Source of the DNA: Paracoccaceae bacterium
GTDB lineage: Bacteria > Pseudomonadota > Alphaproteobacteria > Rhodobacterales > Rhodobacteraceae
DNA: 64,000 nucleotides
Direction: 5' to 3'
NCBI GenBank assembly: GCA_009773375.1
Contig: WRPH01000004.1
Span: 62,001 to 126,000 of the forward strand
Part shown: positions 25,663-34,918 of the stretch, piece after piece
Position numbering within the stretch: position 1 is the stretch's first letter
Layout of the letters: each line of letters opens with the position of its first letter
Notes under the pieces: model-generated
Seen by the model: only the letters and a program-made list of their open reading frames with translations
What the model was told of the DNA's origin: nothing
Database searches by the model: none
Program-made: the position numbers and the translations under genes

Positions 25663-25869
25663 ATGCAGGTCAGCGTCCGCGATAATAACGTTGAGCAAGC
25701 GCTTCGCGCTCTCAAGAAAAAGCTCCAGCGCGAAGGCGTGTTCCGCGAAATGAAGCTCAAGCAACATTTCGAGAAACCCTCCGTCAAAAAAGCTCGCGAA
25801 TCCGCCGAAGCCGTGCGCCGTGCGCGCAAGCTCGCCCGGAAGAAGCTTCAGCGCGAAGGCGGTCTCTAA
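25663..25869 (+). CDS. rpsU: 30S ribosomal protein S21
   Basis: 68 residues, [20 protein letters not shown] and so on, strongly basic and typical of the alphaproteobacterial S21. It binds 16S rRNA near the decoding site and promotes initiation. It is a single-gene unit, followed by a strong terminator; unusual spacing of its ribosome site is noted separately. Confidence 0.98.
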   Translation: MQVSVRDNNVEQALRALKKKLQREGVFREMKLKQHFEKPSVKKARESAEAVRRARKLARKKLQREGGL

Positions 25870-25922
25870 GCCTCGGCTTAAGACGTTAGCGACACTGGGG
25901 GAGCGATCCTCAACCCGATTGA

Positions 25923-25949
25923 CCCCCGTCCGCAAGGCCGGGGGTTTTT
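25923..25949 (+). terminator. Rho-independent terminator of rpsU
   Basis: CCCCCG/CGGGGG stem with loop TCCGCAAGGC followed by five T. The same GCAAGG loop recurs in the lysK terminator. Confidence 0.9.
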
Positions 25950-26080
25950 CTTTGGGCTGGCTGCCGCATTTTTGGGCGGGGTGTGTTTTCTGCGCTGCGG
26001 CGAGCGAATTCGTGCGGGGATCGTAGCGGATGCGCCTAGGGTGGCGGCTTGGTGCTGCGGCACAACGCAAAGGAATCCTC

Positions 26081-26893
26081 ATGCTGATCCGGTTTGGTTA
26101 CGATATTACGGTGTCTTGTGCGCAGGACACGCCGATGATCTGCATGATGTCGGTGCGGGATGAGCGGCGGGATGATCTGCGGCTGCAGGGGAAGATTGAA
26201 ACCACGCCTGCGGTGCCGACGACGGCCTATCGCGATCTGTTCGGCAACACCTGTCGGCGGTTTGTGGCGCCTGCGGGGCTGTTCCGGTTGCGCAGTGACA
26301 GCACCATCGAGGCCAGCGATCAGGCGGATGCGTTCAAGCCGTGGCTGCAGGAAACCCCGATTGCAGATTTGCCGGATGACGTGCTGATCTACCTGCTGGG
26401 CAGCCGCTATTGCGAGACGGACCGGCTGAGCCAGATCGCCTGGGACATGTTTGGCCAGACCATGCCGGGGGCGACACGGGTGCAGGCGATTTGTGATTAT
26501 GTGCATAACCACATCCGGTTTGATTACATGAACGCCCGCGTCACCCGCACCGCCTATGAGGGCTGGCAAGAGCAGACCGGGGTTTGCCGCGATTTCGCGC
26601 ATCTGGCGATTACATTGTGCCGCTGCATGAATATCCCGACGCGCTATGTGAACGGCTATCTGGGCGATATTGGCGTGGCTGTTACCAGTCCGGGCGATTT
26701 TGCCGCCTGGATGGAGGTTTATCTGGATGGGGCGTGGCACACCTATGATCCGCGCAACAACAAGCCGCGCATCGGGCGCATTGTGGTGGCGTATGGCCGC
26801 GATGCGGCGGATGTGCCGTTGATGCATTCGTTTGGGCCGCATGTGTTGCAGAAGTTCGAGGTCTGGACCGATCTGGTGCCCGATCAGGCCTGA
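26081..26893 (+). CDS. Transglutaminase-like family protein
   Basis: 270 residues. The papain-like transglutaminase core is complete: Cys in EQTGVCRDFAHLAI, His in DGAWHTYDPRN, and Asp in the same segment. The N-terminal beta-domain (MLIRFGYDITVSCAQDTPMI) is of the type that precedes bacterial transglutaminase-like domains. It may act as a peptidase or amide-modifying enzyme; no substrate is known for this group. There is no signal peptide. AAAGGA lies six bases before the chosen ATG. The stop abuts the stop of the convergent regulator gene with no gap. Confidence 0.88.
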   Translation: MLIRFGYDITVSCAQDTPMICMMSVRDERRDDLRLQGKIETTPAVPTTAYRDLFGNTCRRFVAPAGLFRLRSDSTIEASDQADAFKPWLQETPIADLPDDVLIYLLGSRYCETDRLSQIAWDMFGQTMPGATRVQAICDYVHNHIRFDYMNARVTRTAYEGWQEQTGVCRDFAHLAITLCRCMNIPTRYVNGYLGDIGVAVTSPGDFAAWMEVYLDGAWHTYDPRNNKPRIGRIVVAYGRDAADVPLMHSFGPHVLQKFEVWTDLVPDQA

Positions 26894-27358
26894 TCACACC
26901 GCAAGCGCGGTGGTTTTGACGACCGTGCGCAGCGCGAAGCTGGATTGCATCTGCCGCACCCCCGGCAGGCGCGACAGGAAGCGGCGGTGGATGCGGGCGA
27001 AATCCTCGGTATCCTCGGCCATGATCTTGATCAGATAGTCGGCTGTTCCGGCCATCAGGTGACATTCCAGAATGTCGGGCACTTTGGCGACCTCACGCTC
27101 AAAAGCGTCCAGCAGGTCTTCGGCCTGGGATTGCAGGGTGATTTCGACGAAAACCGTGGTGGGCTTACCCATGCGGCGGGCATCGAGCAGGGCGACGTAG
27201 CCTGCGATATAGCCTGCTTCCTCCAGCAGTTGCACGCGGCGGTGGCAGGCCGATGGCGACAGGTTGACCCGTTCTGACAGATCGGCATTGGTGATGCGGC
27301 CTTCTTTTTGCAGCACACCCAGAATGCGGCGGTCGGTGGCGTCGATATCTGTGGTCAT
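26894..27358 (-). CDS. Lrp/AsnC family transcriptional regulator
   Basis: 154 residues. An N-terminal helix-turn-helix (IDATDRRILGVLQKEGRITN, LSERVNLSPSACHRRVQLLE) is followed by the RAM ligand-binding domain (VFVEITLQSQAEDLL, VPDILECHLMAGTADYLIKI). It is divergent from alanine dehydrogenase across about 140 bases. Lrp-type regulators in this position commonly activate ald in response to alanine, so I infer that role. The start MTTDID was preferred to a TTG 18 bases upstream. Confidence 0.92.
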   Translation of the reverse strand: MTTDIDATDRRILGVLQKEGRITNADLSERVNLSPSACHRRVQLLEEAGYIAGYVALLDARRMGKPTTVFVEITLQSQAEDLLDAFEREVAKVPDILECHLMAGTADYLIKIMAEDTEDFARIHRRFLSRLPGVRQMQSSFALRTVVKTTALAV

Positions 27359-27500
27359 GGTGGTTTCTTTCGTCAAACCGGCATTTCTTCGCAGAATATA
27401 CCACAGTGATCCCGGCCCGCCAGCAAAGTTTCAAAGCAATTGCAACGATTCCGTATCAGGCTGGTGACACAAGGACGCCAAGTCCATCAGGGAGAGAGCT

Positions 27501-28619
27501 ATGAAAATCGGTTGCCCAAAGGAAATCAAACCGCAAGAATTCCGTGTCGGCATGACTCCGAACGCCGCGCGCGAGGCGGTGAACGCGGGTCATGCCGTGA
27601 TGATCGAAACCAACGCCGGGGTGGGCGCGGGCTTCAGCGATGCCGATTATGTGGCGGCGGGGGCTACGATCATCGCCACGGCGGAAGAGGTGTTTGCGAG
27701 CGCCGATATGATCGTGAAAGTGAAAGAGCCGCAGGCGGTGGAACGCAAGCGGCTGCGGCCGGGGCAGGTGCTGTTCACCTATCTGCATCTGGCCCCTGAC
27801 CCGGAGCAGACGGCGGATCTGCTGACCTCGGGTGCGACCTGCATTGCCTATGAAACCGTGACCGATGATCGCGGCGGTTTGCCGTTGCTGGCGCCGATGT
27901 CGGAAGTGGCGGGGCGGCTGGCGCCGCAGGTTGGGGCGTGGACGCTGCAAAAGGCCAATGGTGGCCGTGGCGTGCTGATGGGCGGTGTGCCGGGCGTGCT
28001 GCCCGCGAAGGTGCTGGTGATCGGCGGCGGTGTTGTCGGCACCCATGCGGGCAAGATCGCGGCGGGGATGGGCGCGGATGTGACGGTGCTGGATCGCTCG
28101 GTCAACCGGCTGCGCTATCTGGATGATGTGTTCGGCGGCCAGTTCAAATGCGGCTATGCCGATGCGGCGACCACGATCGAGCTGGCGCGTCAGGCCGATC
28201 TGATCATCGGCGCGGTGCTGATCCCCGGCGCGGCGGCGCCGAAGCTTATTTCGCGCGCACAGTTGGCCGAGTTGAAACCGGGTGCTGCACTGGTGGATGT
28301 GGCGATTGATCAGGGCGGCTGCTTTGAAACCAGCCGGGCGACGACGCATCAGGACCCGATCTATGAGGTCGATGGCATCATGCATTATTGCGTCGCCAAC
28401 ATGCCGGGGGCGGTGGCGCGCACCTCGACGCTGGCCTTGGGCAATGCGACGATGCCGTTCATGCTGGCCTTGGCCAACAAGGGCTGGAAGCAGGCCTGCG
28501 CCGATGACAAGCATCTGTTGAACGGGCTGAACGTGCATGCGGGCAAGCTGACCTATGCCGCTGTGGGCGTGGCGCTTGGCTTGCCGACGATCACCGGGGC
28601 GGAAGCGCTGGCGCTCTGA
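27501..28619 (+). CDS. ald: Alanine dehydrogenase
   Basis: 372 residues, full length. It catalyses reversible oxidative deamination of L-alanine to pyruvate and ammonia with NAD. Conserved features: [20 protein letters not shown], the catalytic Lys in VKVKEPQ and His in FTYLHLAPD, the NAD-binding [20 protein letters not shown], and [21 protein letters not shown] lies upstream of the ATG. The Lrp-type gene upstream is the likely regulator. A bidirectional terminator follows at 28711. Confidence 0.98.
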   Translation: MKIGCPKEIKPQEFRVGMTPNAAREAVNAGHAVMIETNAGVGAGFSDADYVAAGATIIATAEEVFASADMIVKVKEPQAVERKRLRPGQVLFTYLHLAPDPEQTADLLTSGATCIAYETVTDDRGGLPLLAPMSEVAGRLAPQVGAWTLQKANGGRGVLMGGVPGVLPAKVLVIGGGVVGTHAGKIAAGMGADVTVLDRSVNRLRYLDDVFGGQFKCGYADAATTIELARQADLIIGAVLIPGAAAPKLISRAQLAELKPGAALVDVAIDQGGCFETSRATTHQDPIYEVDGIMHYCVANMPGAVARTSTLALGNATMPFMLALANKGWKQACADDKHLLNGLNVHAGKLTYAAVGVALGLPTITGAEALAL

Positions 28620-28710
28620 CCGGCGGATTGCCTGCAAAACACGGCGGCGGGCTTGGGGGGCATCGAGCCCCCACGCGCCCGCGCTGATGCGTCTGCGGCA
28701 TAGGGTATGC

Positions 28711-28742
28711 AAAAGGCCCCCGGATTTCTCTGGGGGCCTTTT
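28711..28742. terminator. Bidirectional terminator between ald and mscL
   Basis: An 11-bp perfect stem AAAAGGCCCCC/GGGGGCCTTTT with a ten-base loop. It has T-rich ends on both strands and serves the convergent genes. Confidence 0.92.
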
Positions 28743-28758
28743 GGCTTGATGGGCTGGC

Positions 28759-29169
28759 TTATTTTTTCAGCGCAGCCAGAATGTCTTTCAGCAGGTCCAC
28801 TTCTGACGGGCCAGCGGGCGCTGCCGGGGCTTCGGCCTTCTTCGGCATCATCCGGTTCATGGCTTTGACCAACATGAACACCACCCAGGCGATGATCAGG
28901 AAGTTGATGACGGCGGTGATGAAGGCACCATAGGCGAATACTGCGGCACCCGCCTCTTTCGCGGCGGCCATGGTGGCTGGGTTGGTGCCGGAAAGGTCAA
29001 TGAACATGTCCGAGAAGTTCACGCCGCCCAGGATCAGGCCGATGATCGGGTTGATCAGATCACCGACAAGGCTGTTGACGATGGCGGTAAAGGCCGCGCC
29101 GATGATGATACCGACTGCCAGATCCATGACATTGCCCTTGGCAATGAAGGTTTTGAATTCGTTGAGCAT
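28759..29169 (-). CDS. mscL: Large-conductance mechanosensitive channel
   Basis: 136 residues. The N-terminal amphipathic helix and first membrane helix read [20 protein letters not shown] and [16 protein letters not shown]. The second membrane helix is [20 protein letters not shown], and the C-terminal cytoplasmic helix ends in [14 protein letters not shown]. It opens under membrane tension to release solutes on osmotic downshock. It is transcribed alone, with about 185 bases of non-coding sequence upstream. Confidence 0.97.
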   Translation of the reverse strand: MLNEFKTFIAKGNVMDLAVGIIIGAAFTAIVNSLVGDLINPIIGLILGGVNFSDMFIDLSGTNPATMAAAKEAGAAVFAYGAFITAVINFLIIAWVVFMLVKAMNRMMPKKAEAPAAPAGPSEVDLLKDILAALKK

Positions 29170-29354
29170 TGCACTGTTCCCTTACATTTCCCGCCGTTTC
29201 GGCGTGGTGATCTTTTCGCGCTGTGAGCGCTATCGAAAGTATGCCACAGGATTTTCAGCAATTTAACGGGGAATTTTTCACTAAATGTGAACAATGCAGG
29301 GTTCAGCGCGGAAACGAGCGCAATCTGCACCCATTTCCGCGCAATCTGCCGGGG

Positions 29355-31697
29355 TCATTCGCCGTAGGGCACCCAGATGGTTTTCACCTCGGTCGCGGCG
29401 CGGAGGAATTCGCGACCCTCGCCCATCGTCATCCAGTCGCGGGCCTGACCGTGGTTGACCCAAGTGCGCTTGATGTTGCCCGCGGCTTCTTTTTCGATCA
29501 GTGCCGACAGCGGTTTGGACGAGAACGACCACGCCGCATCGACATCGCGGTGGCCGGCTAGGGGTTTGGCCAGTTCGGCATGGCTGCCGGTGACGATGTT
29601 CACCACACCCGCAGGCAGGTCCGAGGTATCCAGCACCTGATAGAAATCGGTCGCGGCCAAGGGGGCCACTTCCGAGGGCACCAGAACGCAGGTGTTGCCC
29701 ATCGCAATCGCCGGAGCCATCACCGAGATCAGGCCCAGCAGCGGCGCTTCATCCGGGCAAAGCGCACCGATCACGCCGCAGGGTTCGTTCATGGCGATGG
29801 CAACGCCGCGGATCGGCACGGATTTGACCGACCCGTCGAATTTGTCTGCCCAAGCGGCATAGATGAACAGGCGCTGGATGCTGGCCTCCACCTCGGCCTC
29901 GCCATGCTTGCCGGTCAGATCGCGCAGGCGGCTGGCGAATTCGGCGGCGCGGGCCGACAGGTTTTCGGCGATGTAATACAGGATTTGCGCCCGGTTGTGG
30001 CCGGTGGCCTTGCCCCAGCCTTTGGCGGCATGCGCGGCCTCGACGGCGTTGCGGATATCCTTGCGGTTGCCAAGCCCGGCATGGCCCAGCAGCTTGCCCT
30101 TGGCCGACCACACCGGCTGCACATAGCCGCCATCCGGGCGGGCCTGCTTACCGCCGATGTAAAGCTTGGCGGTGCGGTCGATGCCGTCCACTTCGGGCGC
30201 GGCAGGGGCGGCAGTGGCTTTGGCTGGGGGCAGCGGTTTGGTTTTGCGGGCGGGTTTCAGATAGGCCATCAGGCCTTCCCAGCCGCCCTCGCGCCCAAAG
30301 CCGCTTTCACGCACGCCGCCGAAACCTGCTGCGGCGTCGAACAGGTTGGTGGCGTTGACCCAGACCACGCCCGCCTTGATCTTTGGTGCCACATCCAGCG
30401 CGAGGTTGATATTCTCGGTCCACACCGTCGCGGCAAGGCCGTATTTGGTGTTGTTGGCCAGCTCTACCGCCTCGGACGGGGTGCGGAAGGTCATTGAAAC
30501 CAGCACGGGGCCGAAGATTTCTTCCTGCATCAGCGTCGAGGCGGCGGAAAGCCCGGTGATCAGGGTGGGGGGATAGTAGCAACCCGCAGGCACAGCGCAG
30601 GCGGCGTGATAGGTTTCGCCGTCTTTGTTGTTTTCCACCAAGGCCTTGATCGTCGCCAACTGCACCGGATCAACGATTGCGCCAACGTCGATGCATTTGT
30701 CCAATGGATCACCGATGCGCAGGCCATCCATCCGGCGTTTCAGCTTTTCGTGGAAGCGGTCGGCAATGCCCTCTTGCACCAGAAGACGGCTGCCAGCGCA
30801 ACAGACCTGGCCTTGGTTGAACCAGATCGCATCGACCAAACCCTCGATGGCGCTGTCGATATCGGCATCGTCAAACACGATATAGGGCGATTTGCCGCCC
30901 AGTTCCAAGGTCAGCGCCTTGCCGCTGCCTGCGGTGGCCTCGCGGATTTTGCGACCCACGGCGGTTGATCCGGTGAAGGCGATCTTGTTCACATCCGGGT
31001 GGTTGACCAAGGCCGCGCCGGTGTCGCCATCGCCGGTGATGATGTTCAAGACACCCTTGGGCAGCCCCGCCTCGCGGTTCAGCTCGGCAAACAGCAAGGC
31101 GGTCAACGGCGTATATTCGGCGGGTTTCAGCACCACTGTATTGCCAGCGGCGAGCGCGGGGGCAACTTTCCACGCCAGCATCAGCAGCGGGAAGTTCCAC
31201 GGGATCACAGCGCCACAGACGCCAAGCGGCTGTTGCCCCGGCAACTCGTTGTCCATCAACTGCGCCAGCCCGGCGTGATAGTAGAAATGCCGTGCCACCA
31301 GCGGCACGTCGATATCGCGCGCCTCGCGGATCGGTTTGCCGTTATCCATCGTCTCCAGCACCGCCAGCAAACGGGCGTGTTTTTGCACCAGTCGCGCCAG
31401 CGCATACAGATATCTGGCGCGGGCATGGCCGGGCAGCTTTGCCCATTTGGCTTGCGCCCGCCGCGCCGCCTTGACCGCCGCATCGACATCCGCCGCAGAA
31501 CCTTGCGTGACCTGCGCCAGCAGCTTGCCGGTCGCCGGGTTGCGGGTTTCAAACGTCGTGCCGGGCTTGGTAAAACTGCCGTCAATCCAATGGCCAAAGC
31601 CGTTGTGCTGACCCAGCCAAGCCAGCACCTCGGCGTTGCTTTCGGGGGCGGGGCCGTAAGCCATGCTATCAAAGATTTCACGAACAGAATTTGTCAT
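29355..31697 (-). CDS. Two-domain aldehyde dehydrogenase (ALDH16 family)
   Basis: 780 residues with two aldehyde dehydrogenase domains in tandem. The first (about residues 30-490) is complete: GAVIPWNFPLLMLAWKVAPA, catalytic Glu in LTLELGGKSPYIVF, and catalytic Cys in FNQGQVCCAGSRL. The second (about 525-780) keeps the fold (YIGGKQARPDGGY, PCGVIGALCPDEAPLLGLIS) but lacks the catalytic Cys; the corresponding region reads KRTWVNHGQARDW. This is the ALDH16 architecture, with a structurally described member from the related genus Loktanella. AAAGGA lies seven bases before the ATG. It follows deoC on the same strand, so acetaldehyde from deoxyribose breakdown is a plausible substrate. Confidence 0.9.
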   Translation of the reverse strand: MTNSVREIFDSMAYGPAPESNAEVLAWLGQHNGFGHWIDGSFTKPGTTFETRNPATGKLLAQVTQGSAADVDAAVKAARRAQAKWAKLPGHARARYLYALARLVQKHARLLAVLETMDNGKPIREARDIDVPLVARHFYYHAGLAQLMDNELPGQQPLGVCGAVIPWNFPLLMLAWKVAPALAAGNTVVLKPAEYTPLTALLFAELNREAGLPKGVLNIITGDGDTGAALVNHPDVNKIAFTGSTAVGRKIREATAGSGKALTLELGGKSPYIVFDDADIDSAIEGLVDAIWFNQGQVCCAGSRLLVQEGIADRFHEKLKRRMDGLRIGDPLDKCIDVGAIVDPVQLATIKALVENNKDGETYHAACAVPAGCYYPPTLITGLSAASTLMQEEIFGPVLVSMTFRTPSEAVELANNTKYGLAATVWTENINLALDVAPKIKAGVVWVNATNLFDAAAGFGGVRESGFGREGGWEGLMAYLKPARKTKPLPPAKATAAPAAPEVDGIDRTAKLYIGGKQARPDGGYVQPVWSAKGKLLGHAGLGNRKDIRNAVEAAHAAKGWGKATGHNRAQILYYIAENLSARAAEFASRLRDLTGKHGEAEVEASIQRLFIYAAWADKFDGSVKSVPIRGVAIAMNEPCGVIGALCPDEAPLLGLISVMAPAIAMGNTCVLVPSEVAPLAATDFYQVLDTSDLPAGVVNIVTGSHAELAKPLAGHRDVDAAWSFSSKPLSALIEKEAAGNIKRTWVNHGQARDWMTMGEGREFLRAATEVKTIWVPYGE

Positions 31698-31737
31698 GGT
31701 CTCGTCCTTTCGGCAGGGGTTCCGGTGGCTTGCATGC

Positions 31738-31809
31738 GCCTCCGGCGGGAGTATTTTTGCCAAGATGAACGCAGGCGTCCGGCTTCATCTTGGCGCAAAT
31801 ACTCTGGGG
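31738..31809. repeat. Interspersed repeat, inverted pair
   Basis: CCTCCGGCGGGAGTATTTTT then GCCAAGATGAA, a 14-base spacer, then the inverted half TTCATCTTGGCGCAAATACT. Such a pair can fold into a hairpin of more than 20 pairs. It lies between deoC and the ALDH16 gene. Confidence 0.9.
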
Positions 31810-31858
31810 TGAGCGCCACAGGCGCGAGGGGCAACGCCCCTATGCTGCGGATCATGGC

Positions 31859-32845
31859 TTAGCCGATCGCATGACGGTTGGCGGCGGAATATTGGCCGGT
31901 CAGGTAGTGTTCCAGCTGGCGTTCGATATCGCCGAGCAGCGACGAGGCGCCAAAGCGGAACAGGTCGGGTTGCAGCCACGGATGGCCAAGCTCGTCTTTC
32001 ATCAGCGCCAGATACAGCAGCGCATCCTTGGCCTTCGAAATCCCACCCGCCGGTTTGTAGCCGACCTTGATGCCGGTGCGGTCCTGATAGTCGCGGATGC
32101 AGCGGATCATCGTCAGGCTGACCGGCAGGGTGGCGTTGACCGGCTCTTTCCCGGTTGATGTCTTGATGAAATCTGCCCCGGCCATCATGCAGACCAGCGA
32201 GGCGCGGGCGACGTTGCGCAGGGTGGCCAGTTCCCCCGTGGCGAGGATGGCTTTGACATGCGCCTCGCCACATTCGGCGCGCATTTCGCGCATTTCATCG
32301 TAAAGTGCCTGCCAGTTGCCGGTCAGCACATGGCGGCGGGAAATCACGATGTCGATTTCCTTGGCGCCAGCCTTCACGCTGTCGCCGATTTCCGCCAGCC
32401 TCAGCCGGTAGGATGACAGCCCGGCCGGAAACCCGGTCGAGACGGCGGCGACCGGAATGTTGGTGCCTTCCAGCGCGCGGACGGCCGTGCCCACCATCTC
32501 GTGATAGACGCAGACGGCACCCGTGGTCAGGCCGGGCAGCCCCAGCTTTTCCAGCATCTCGGGGGCGACCGGCTGGCGGGCCTTGGCGCAGAGCCGTTTT
32601 ACCCGGCCTTCGGTGTCATCGCCCGACAGGGTGGTGAGGTCGATCAGGCTGATCGCCTTCAGCAGCCACGCCGCCTGAAATTCCTTTTTCACCGATCGCC
32701 TGCCGCCAAGCGTTGCGGCGCGGCGTTCGATTGCCGAGGTGTTGGCCTGCACCGAGGCGACCCAATCCAGATCCAGCGCCATGCCGGGGTTGCGGGTATG
32801 GGTCAGTTGGGGCAGCTGGGTCTTGGGTTCGGTCAGGGTTTGCAT
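31859..32845 (-). CDS. deoC: Deoxyribose-phosphate aldolase
   Basis: 328 residues, a class I aldolase of the longer type. It cleaves 2-deoxyribose-5-phosphate into glyceraldehyde-3-phosphate and acetaldehyde. The Schiff-base lysine is in ADFIKTSTGKEPVNAT and the second catalytic lysine in GIKVGYKPAGGISKAKDAL. A conserved Asp is in AKEIDIVISRR. The chosen start MQTLTEPKTQL avoids a low-complexity Pro/Arg-rich upstream extension. The ALDH16 gene follows about 160 bases downstream, and the ROK regulator gene lies upstream. Confidence 0.95.
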   Translation of the reverse strand: MQTLTEPKTQLPQLTHTRNPGMALDLDWVASVQANTSAIERRAATLGGRRSVKKEFQAAWLLKAISLIDLTTLSGDDTEGRVKRLCAKARQPVAPEMLEKLGLPGLTTGAVCVYHEMVGTAVRALEGTNIPVAAVSTGFPAGLSSYRLRLAEIGDSVKAGAKEIDIVISRRHVLTGNWQALYDEMREMRAECGEAHVKAILATGELATLRNVARASLVCMMAGADFIKTSTGKEPVNATLPVSLTMIRCIRDYQDRTGIKVGYKPAGGISKAKDALLYLALMKDELGHPWLQPDLFRFGASSLLGDIERQLEHYLTGQYSAANRHAIG

Positions 32846-33019
32846 CGGGGTCTCACCATGCGGGGTCGGTGCAGCTTGCAGGGGCGGGCGCGGGCTGGCA
32901 AGGGGGCTGCGCCGGGCTTGGGCGGGTTTCGCCCGCAGGGGAAAGATCCGTGGCTGCGGCGCATCGGACCGAAGCCGGACCAAGCCCATACCAATCTTCA
33001 GCGGACGCCGTTTTGTGGG

Positions 33020-34243
33020 TTACGTCTCGCGCCCGGCGGCGTTCTGGTCGATCAGATAGCGTTGTGACAGCGGGATCGCGGCAGCCCCCAGCGCGCGGGC
33101 TTGCGCGCCCAAGGTGCCCTCGCGGATCATCGGCGGGTCAATGCCGTCAAGATCCAGCGCGTGCAGGGCGGCATGGGTGCGGCGGGTGATTTCGGCGCGG
33201 ATTTCGGTCGGCATCCAGCCGTCGATCATCACCGCCTCGATCTCCAGCAAGGATGCCGCCGACAGGGCTGCCCAGGCCAGACCGTTGGCGGCCTGATCCA
33301 TCCACTCCGACAGAATACGCTCGCTGACGATCCAGCGGCCATGCTGTTCCCACAAATGATCCGAGGATTCGCCCGCAGCCGCCATCGCCGTGGCCAGCGT
33401 GGACATCGAAGCGACCGAAATCAGCCGGTTCATCTTGCCGTCGCGGCCCGGAACCGGCAATGGCCCCACGCCCGCGGCATTGCCCGAGCGGCCCAGCATG
33501 AGCTGCCCGTTCAGCACCAGACCGCCGCCGATGAAATAGCCAAAGTAGAAATACAGAAAATCCTTGGGCTTGTCGCCAGTGCCGAACACCAGTTCCGCAC
33601 CGCAGGCCGAGGTGGCGTCGTTCTGCACATAGACCGGCAGGCCGGTGATGGCGGCCAGATCGCCCTGAATGTCATGGTCGCGCCACGCGTCCATTTCCGA
33701 TTGCGGCGCGCCGATCAGCTGCACCCAGGACCACAGCTGAAACGGCATCGCCACGCCCATGCCGCTGATGCGGGTGCGCTCGGCTGCGCCAAGGCTGGCG
33801 GTCAGGTCGGGCAGCGCGCGGGCAACAAAAGCCACCACGGCGCTGGGCGAGGGGTAGCGGTAGACCTGCCTGCGGGTGGCGCGCACCCGGCCCAGAAAAT
33901 CCACCAGCGTCAGATCGGCGGATCGGCGGCCGATCTTCAGCCCCAGAAAGAACGCGCCTTCGGGGTTCAGGAACATCGGGATCGACGGCTGGCCGATGCG
34001 ACCACGCACGGGTTCACCGCGCAACAACAGCCCGTCTTGCTCCAGCGCCCGCATGATCACCGACACGGTTTGCGCCGAAAGCCCGGTGATCCGCGCGATA
34101 TCCGATTTCGCCAAGCCACCCTGCTGGCGCACCAAAGACAGCACCAGCCGTTCGTTATGGTCGCGCATCCCCGATTGATTGGAGCCGCGCAAACCAAGGT
34201 CTTCGCTGCTGCGGTCGGTCTGGATTTCCGCGCCCAAGGGCAT
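33020..34243 (-). CDS. ROK family transcriptional regulator (FrcR-like)
   Basis: 407 residues. An N-terminal winged helix-turn-helix (NERLVLSLVRQQGGLAKSDI, ITGLSAQTVSVIMRALEQDG) is followed by a ROK sugar-kinase-like domain (FFLGLKIGRRSADLTLVDF, NDATSACGAELVFG, FLYFYFGYFIGGGLVLNG). The usual zinc-binding cysteine cluster is not obvious, so it is probably a sugar-sensing repressor without kinase activity. It sits on the opposite strand from a frcBCAK-type operon, as a ROK gene does at the fructose locus I recall from Sinorhizobium. Its probable co-transcribed upstream neighbour is a mutarotase. Confidence 0.88.
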   Translation of the reverse strand: MPLGAEIQTDRSSEDLGLRGSNQSGMRDHNERLVLSLVRQQGGLAKSDIARITGLSAQTVSVIMRALEQDGLLLRGEPVRGRIGQPSIPMFLNPEGAFFLGLKIGRRSADLTLVDFLGRVRATRRQVYRYPSPSAVVAFVARALPDLTASLGAAERTRISGMGVAMPFQLWSWVQLIGAPQSEMDAWRDHDIQGDLAAITGLPVYVQNDATSACGAELVFGTGDKPKDFLYFYFGYFIGGGLVLNGQLMLGRSGNAAGVGPLPVPGRDGKMNRLISVASMSTLATAMAAAGESSDHLWEQHGRWIVSERILSEWMDQAANGLAWAALSAASLLEIEAVMIDGWMPTEIRAEITRRTHAALHALDLDGIDPPMIREGTLGAQARALGAAAIPLSQRYLIDQNAAGRET

Positions 34244-34271
34244 AGGCTTTCCTATTCGATGGTTGGCTGAT

Positions 34272-34694
34272 TCAGTGATTGGCGGGCGGCAGCGCGGCTT
34301 TGCGCAGGATCACGTTGGCATATAGTTCAGGCTCGGAAGTGGCAATGATCGCATAGGCCGACCGGATGCGCGGATAGAGTTGTTCGCCCGACAGGGGCGT
34401 CAGGCTGAATTTCTGGCCACTGGTGTGGAAAAGATCATCGACCGCGGTATGGATCACGCCGCGCTGGGCCGGGTCGTTGTGCAGGCTGGCGCGAAAAGCC
34501 GCCTCGACCGGGAAAATCTTCAGCATGGCGCGCAGCATCGGCATAAGGTGAATGCCATCGGCGCGGATCAGGCGGCGGGCATGTTCGGCGGCGGGGTAAT
34601 TGCCATCAACAAGCGCGATCTCGTCGCCATGCCCCATGGCGCGCAACGCGTGCAACAGGTCTGGACCCAAGAGGGGAGAGATACCGATAAGCAT
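34272..34694 (-). CDS. RbsD/FucU family sugar mutarotase
   Basis: 140 residues. Family features: MLIGISPLLGPDLLHALRAM, the catalytic-type MGHGDEIALVDGNYPA, GVIHTAVDDLF and YANVILRKA. These proteins interconvert anomers or pyranose/furanose forms of ribose, fucose or related sugars to feed a kinase or isomerase. It is the first gene of a minus-strand unit with the ROK regulator (28 bases apart), divergent from frcB. The sugar handled here is not certain. Confidence 0.9.
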   Translation of the reverse strand: MLIGISPLLGPDLLHALRAMGHGDEIALVDGNYPAAEHARRLIRADGIHLMPMLRAMLKIFPVEAAFRASLHNDPAQRGVIHTAVDDLFHTSGQKFSLTPLSGEQLYPRIRSAYAIIATSEPELYANVILRKAALPPANH

Positions 34695-34781
34695 GATCCG
34701 ACGGCCTTCCAGCAACGATTCCGGGCGGCAATTGCGCCCCTGTAGGCTGCCAGACTGCGGGCTGCGGGCGGGGCTGTCAAT

Positions 34782-34802
34782 AATAAATCACTCTGATTTA
34801 TT
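34782..34802. promoter_or_regulatory. Candidate ROK-repressor operator
   Basis: Perfect inverted repeat AATAAATCA-CTC-TGATTTATT in a GC-rich genome, placed between the divergent mutarotase/ROK unit and frcB. Five bases downstream is TTGACG, a possible -35 for frcB with only a weak -10 at 17-18 bases. Position and symmetry fit a repressor site for both operons. Confidence 0.55.
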
Positions 34803-34918
34803 TATCTTGACGCAAGGCCGGGAATCAGGTCATGTAACGGCATCGCTCGGCTGGAAAAGTTCCTGCGAAAGACTTTCGACGGGGGGCTAACCCCTATAAA
34901 TCCTTGGGAGGACTACCT

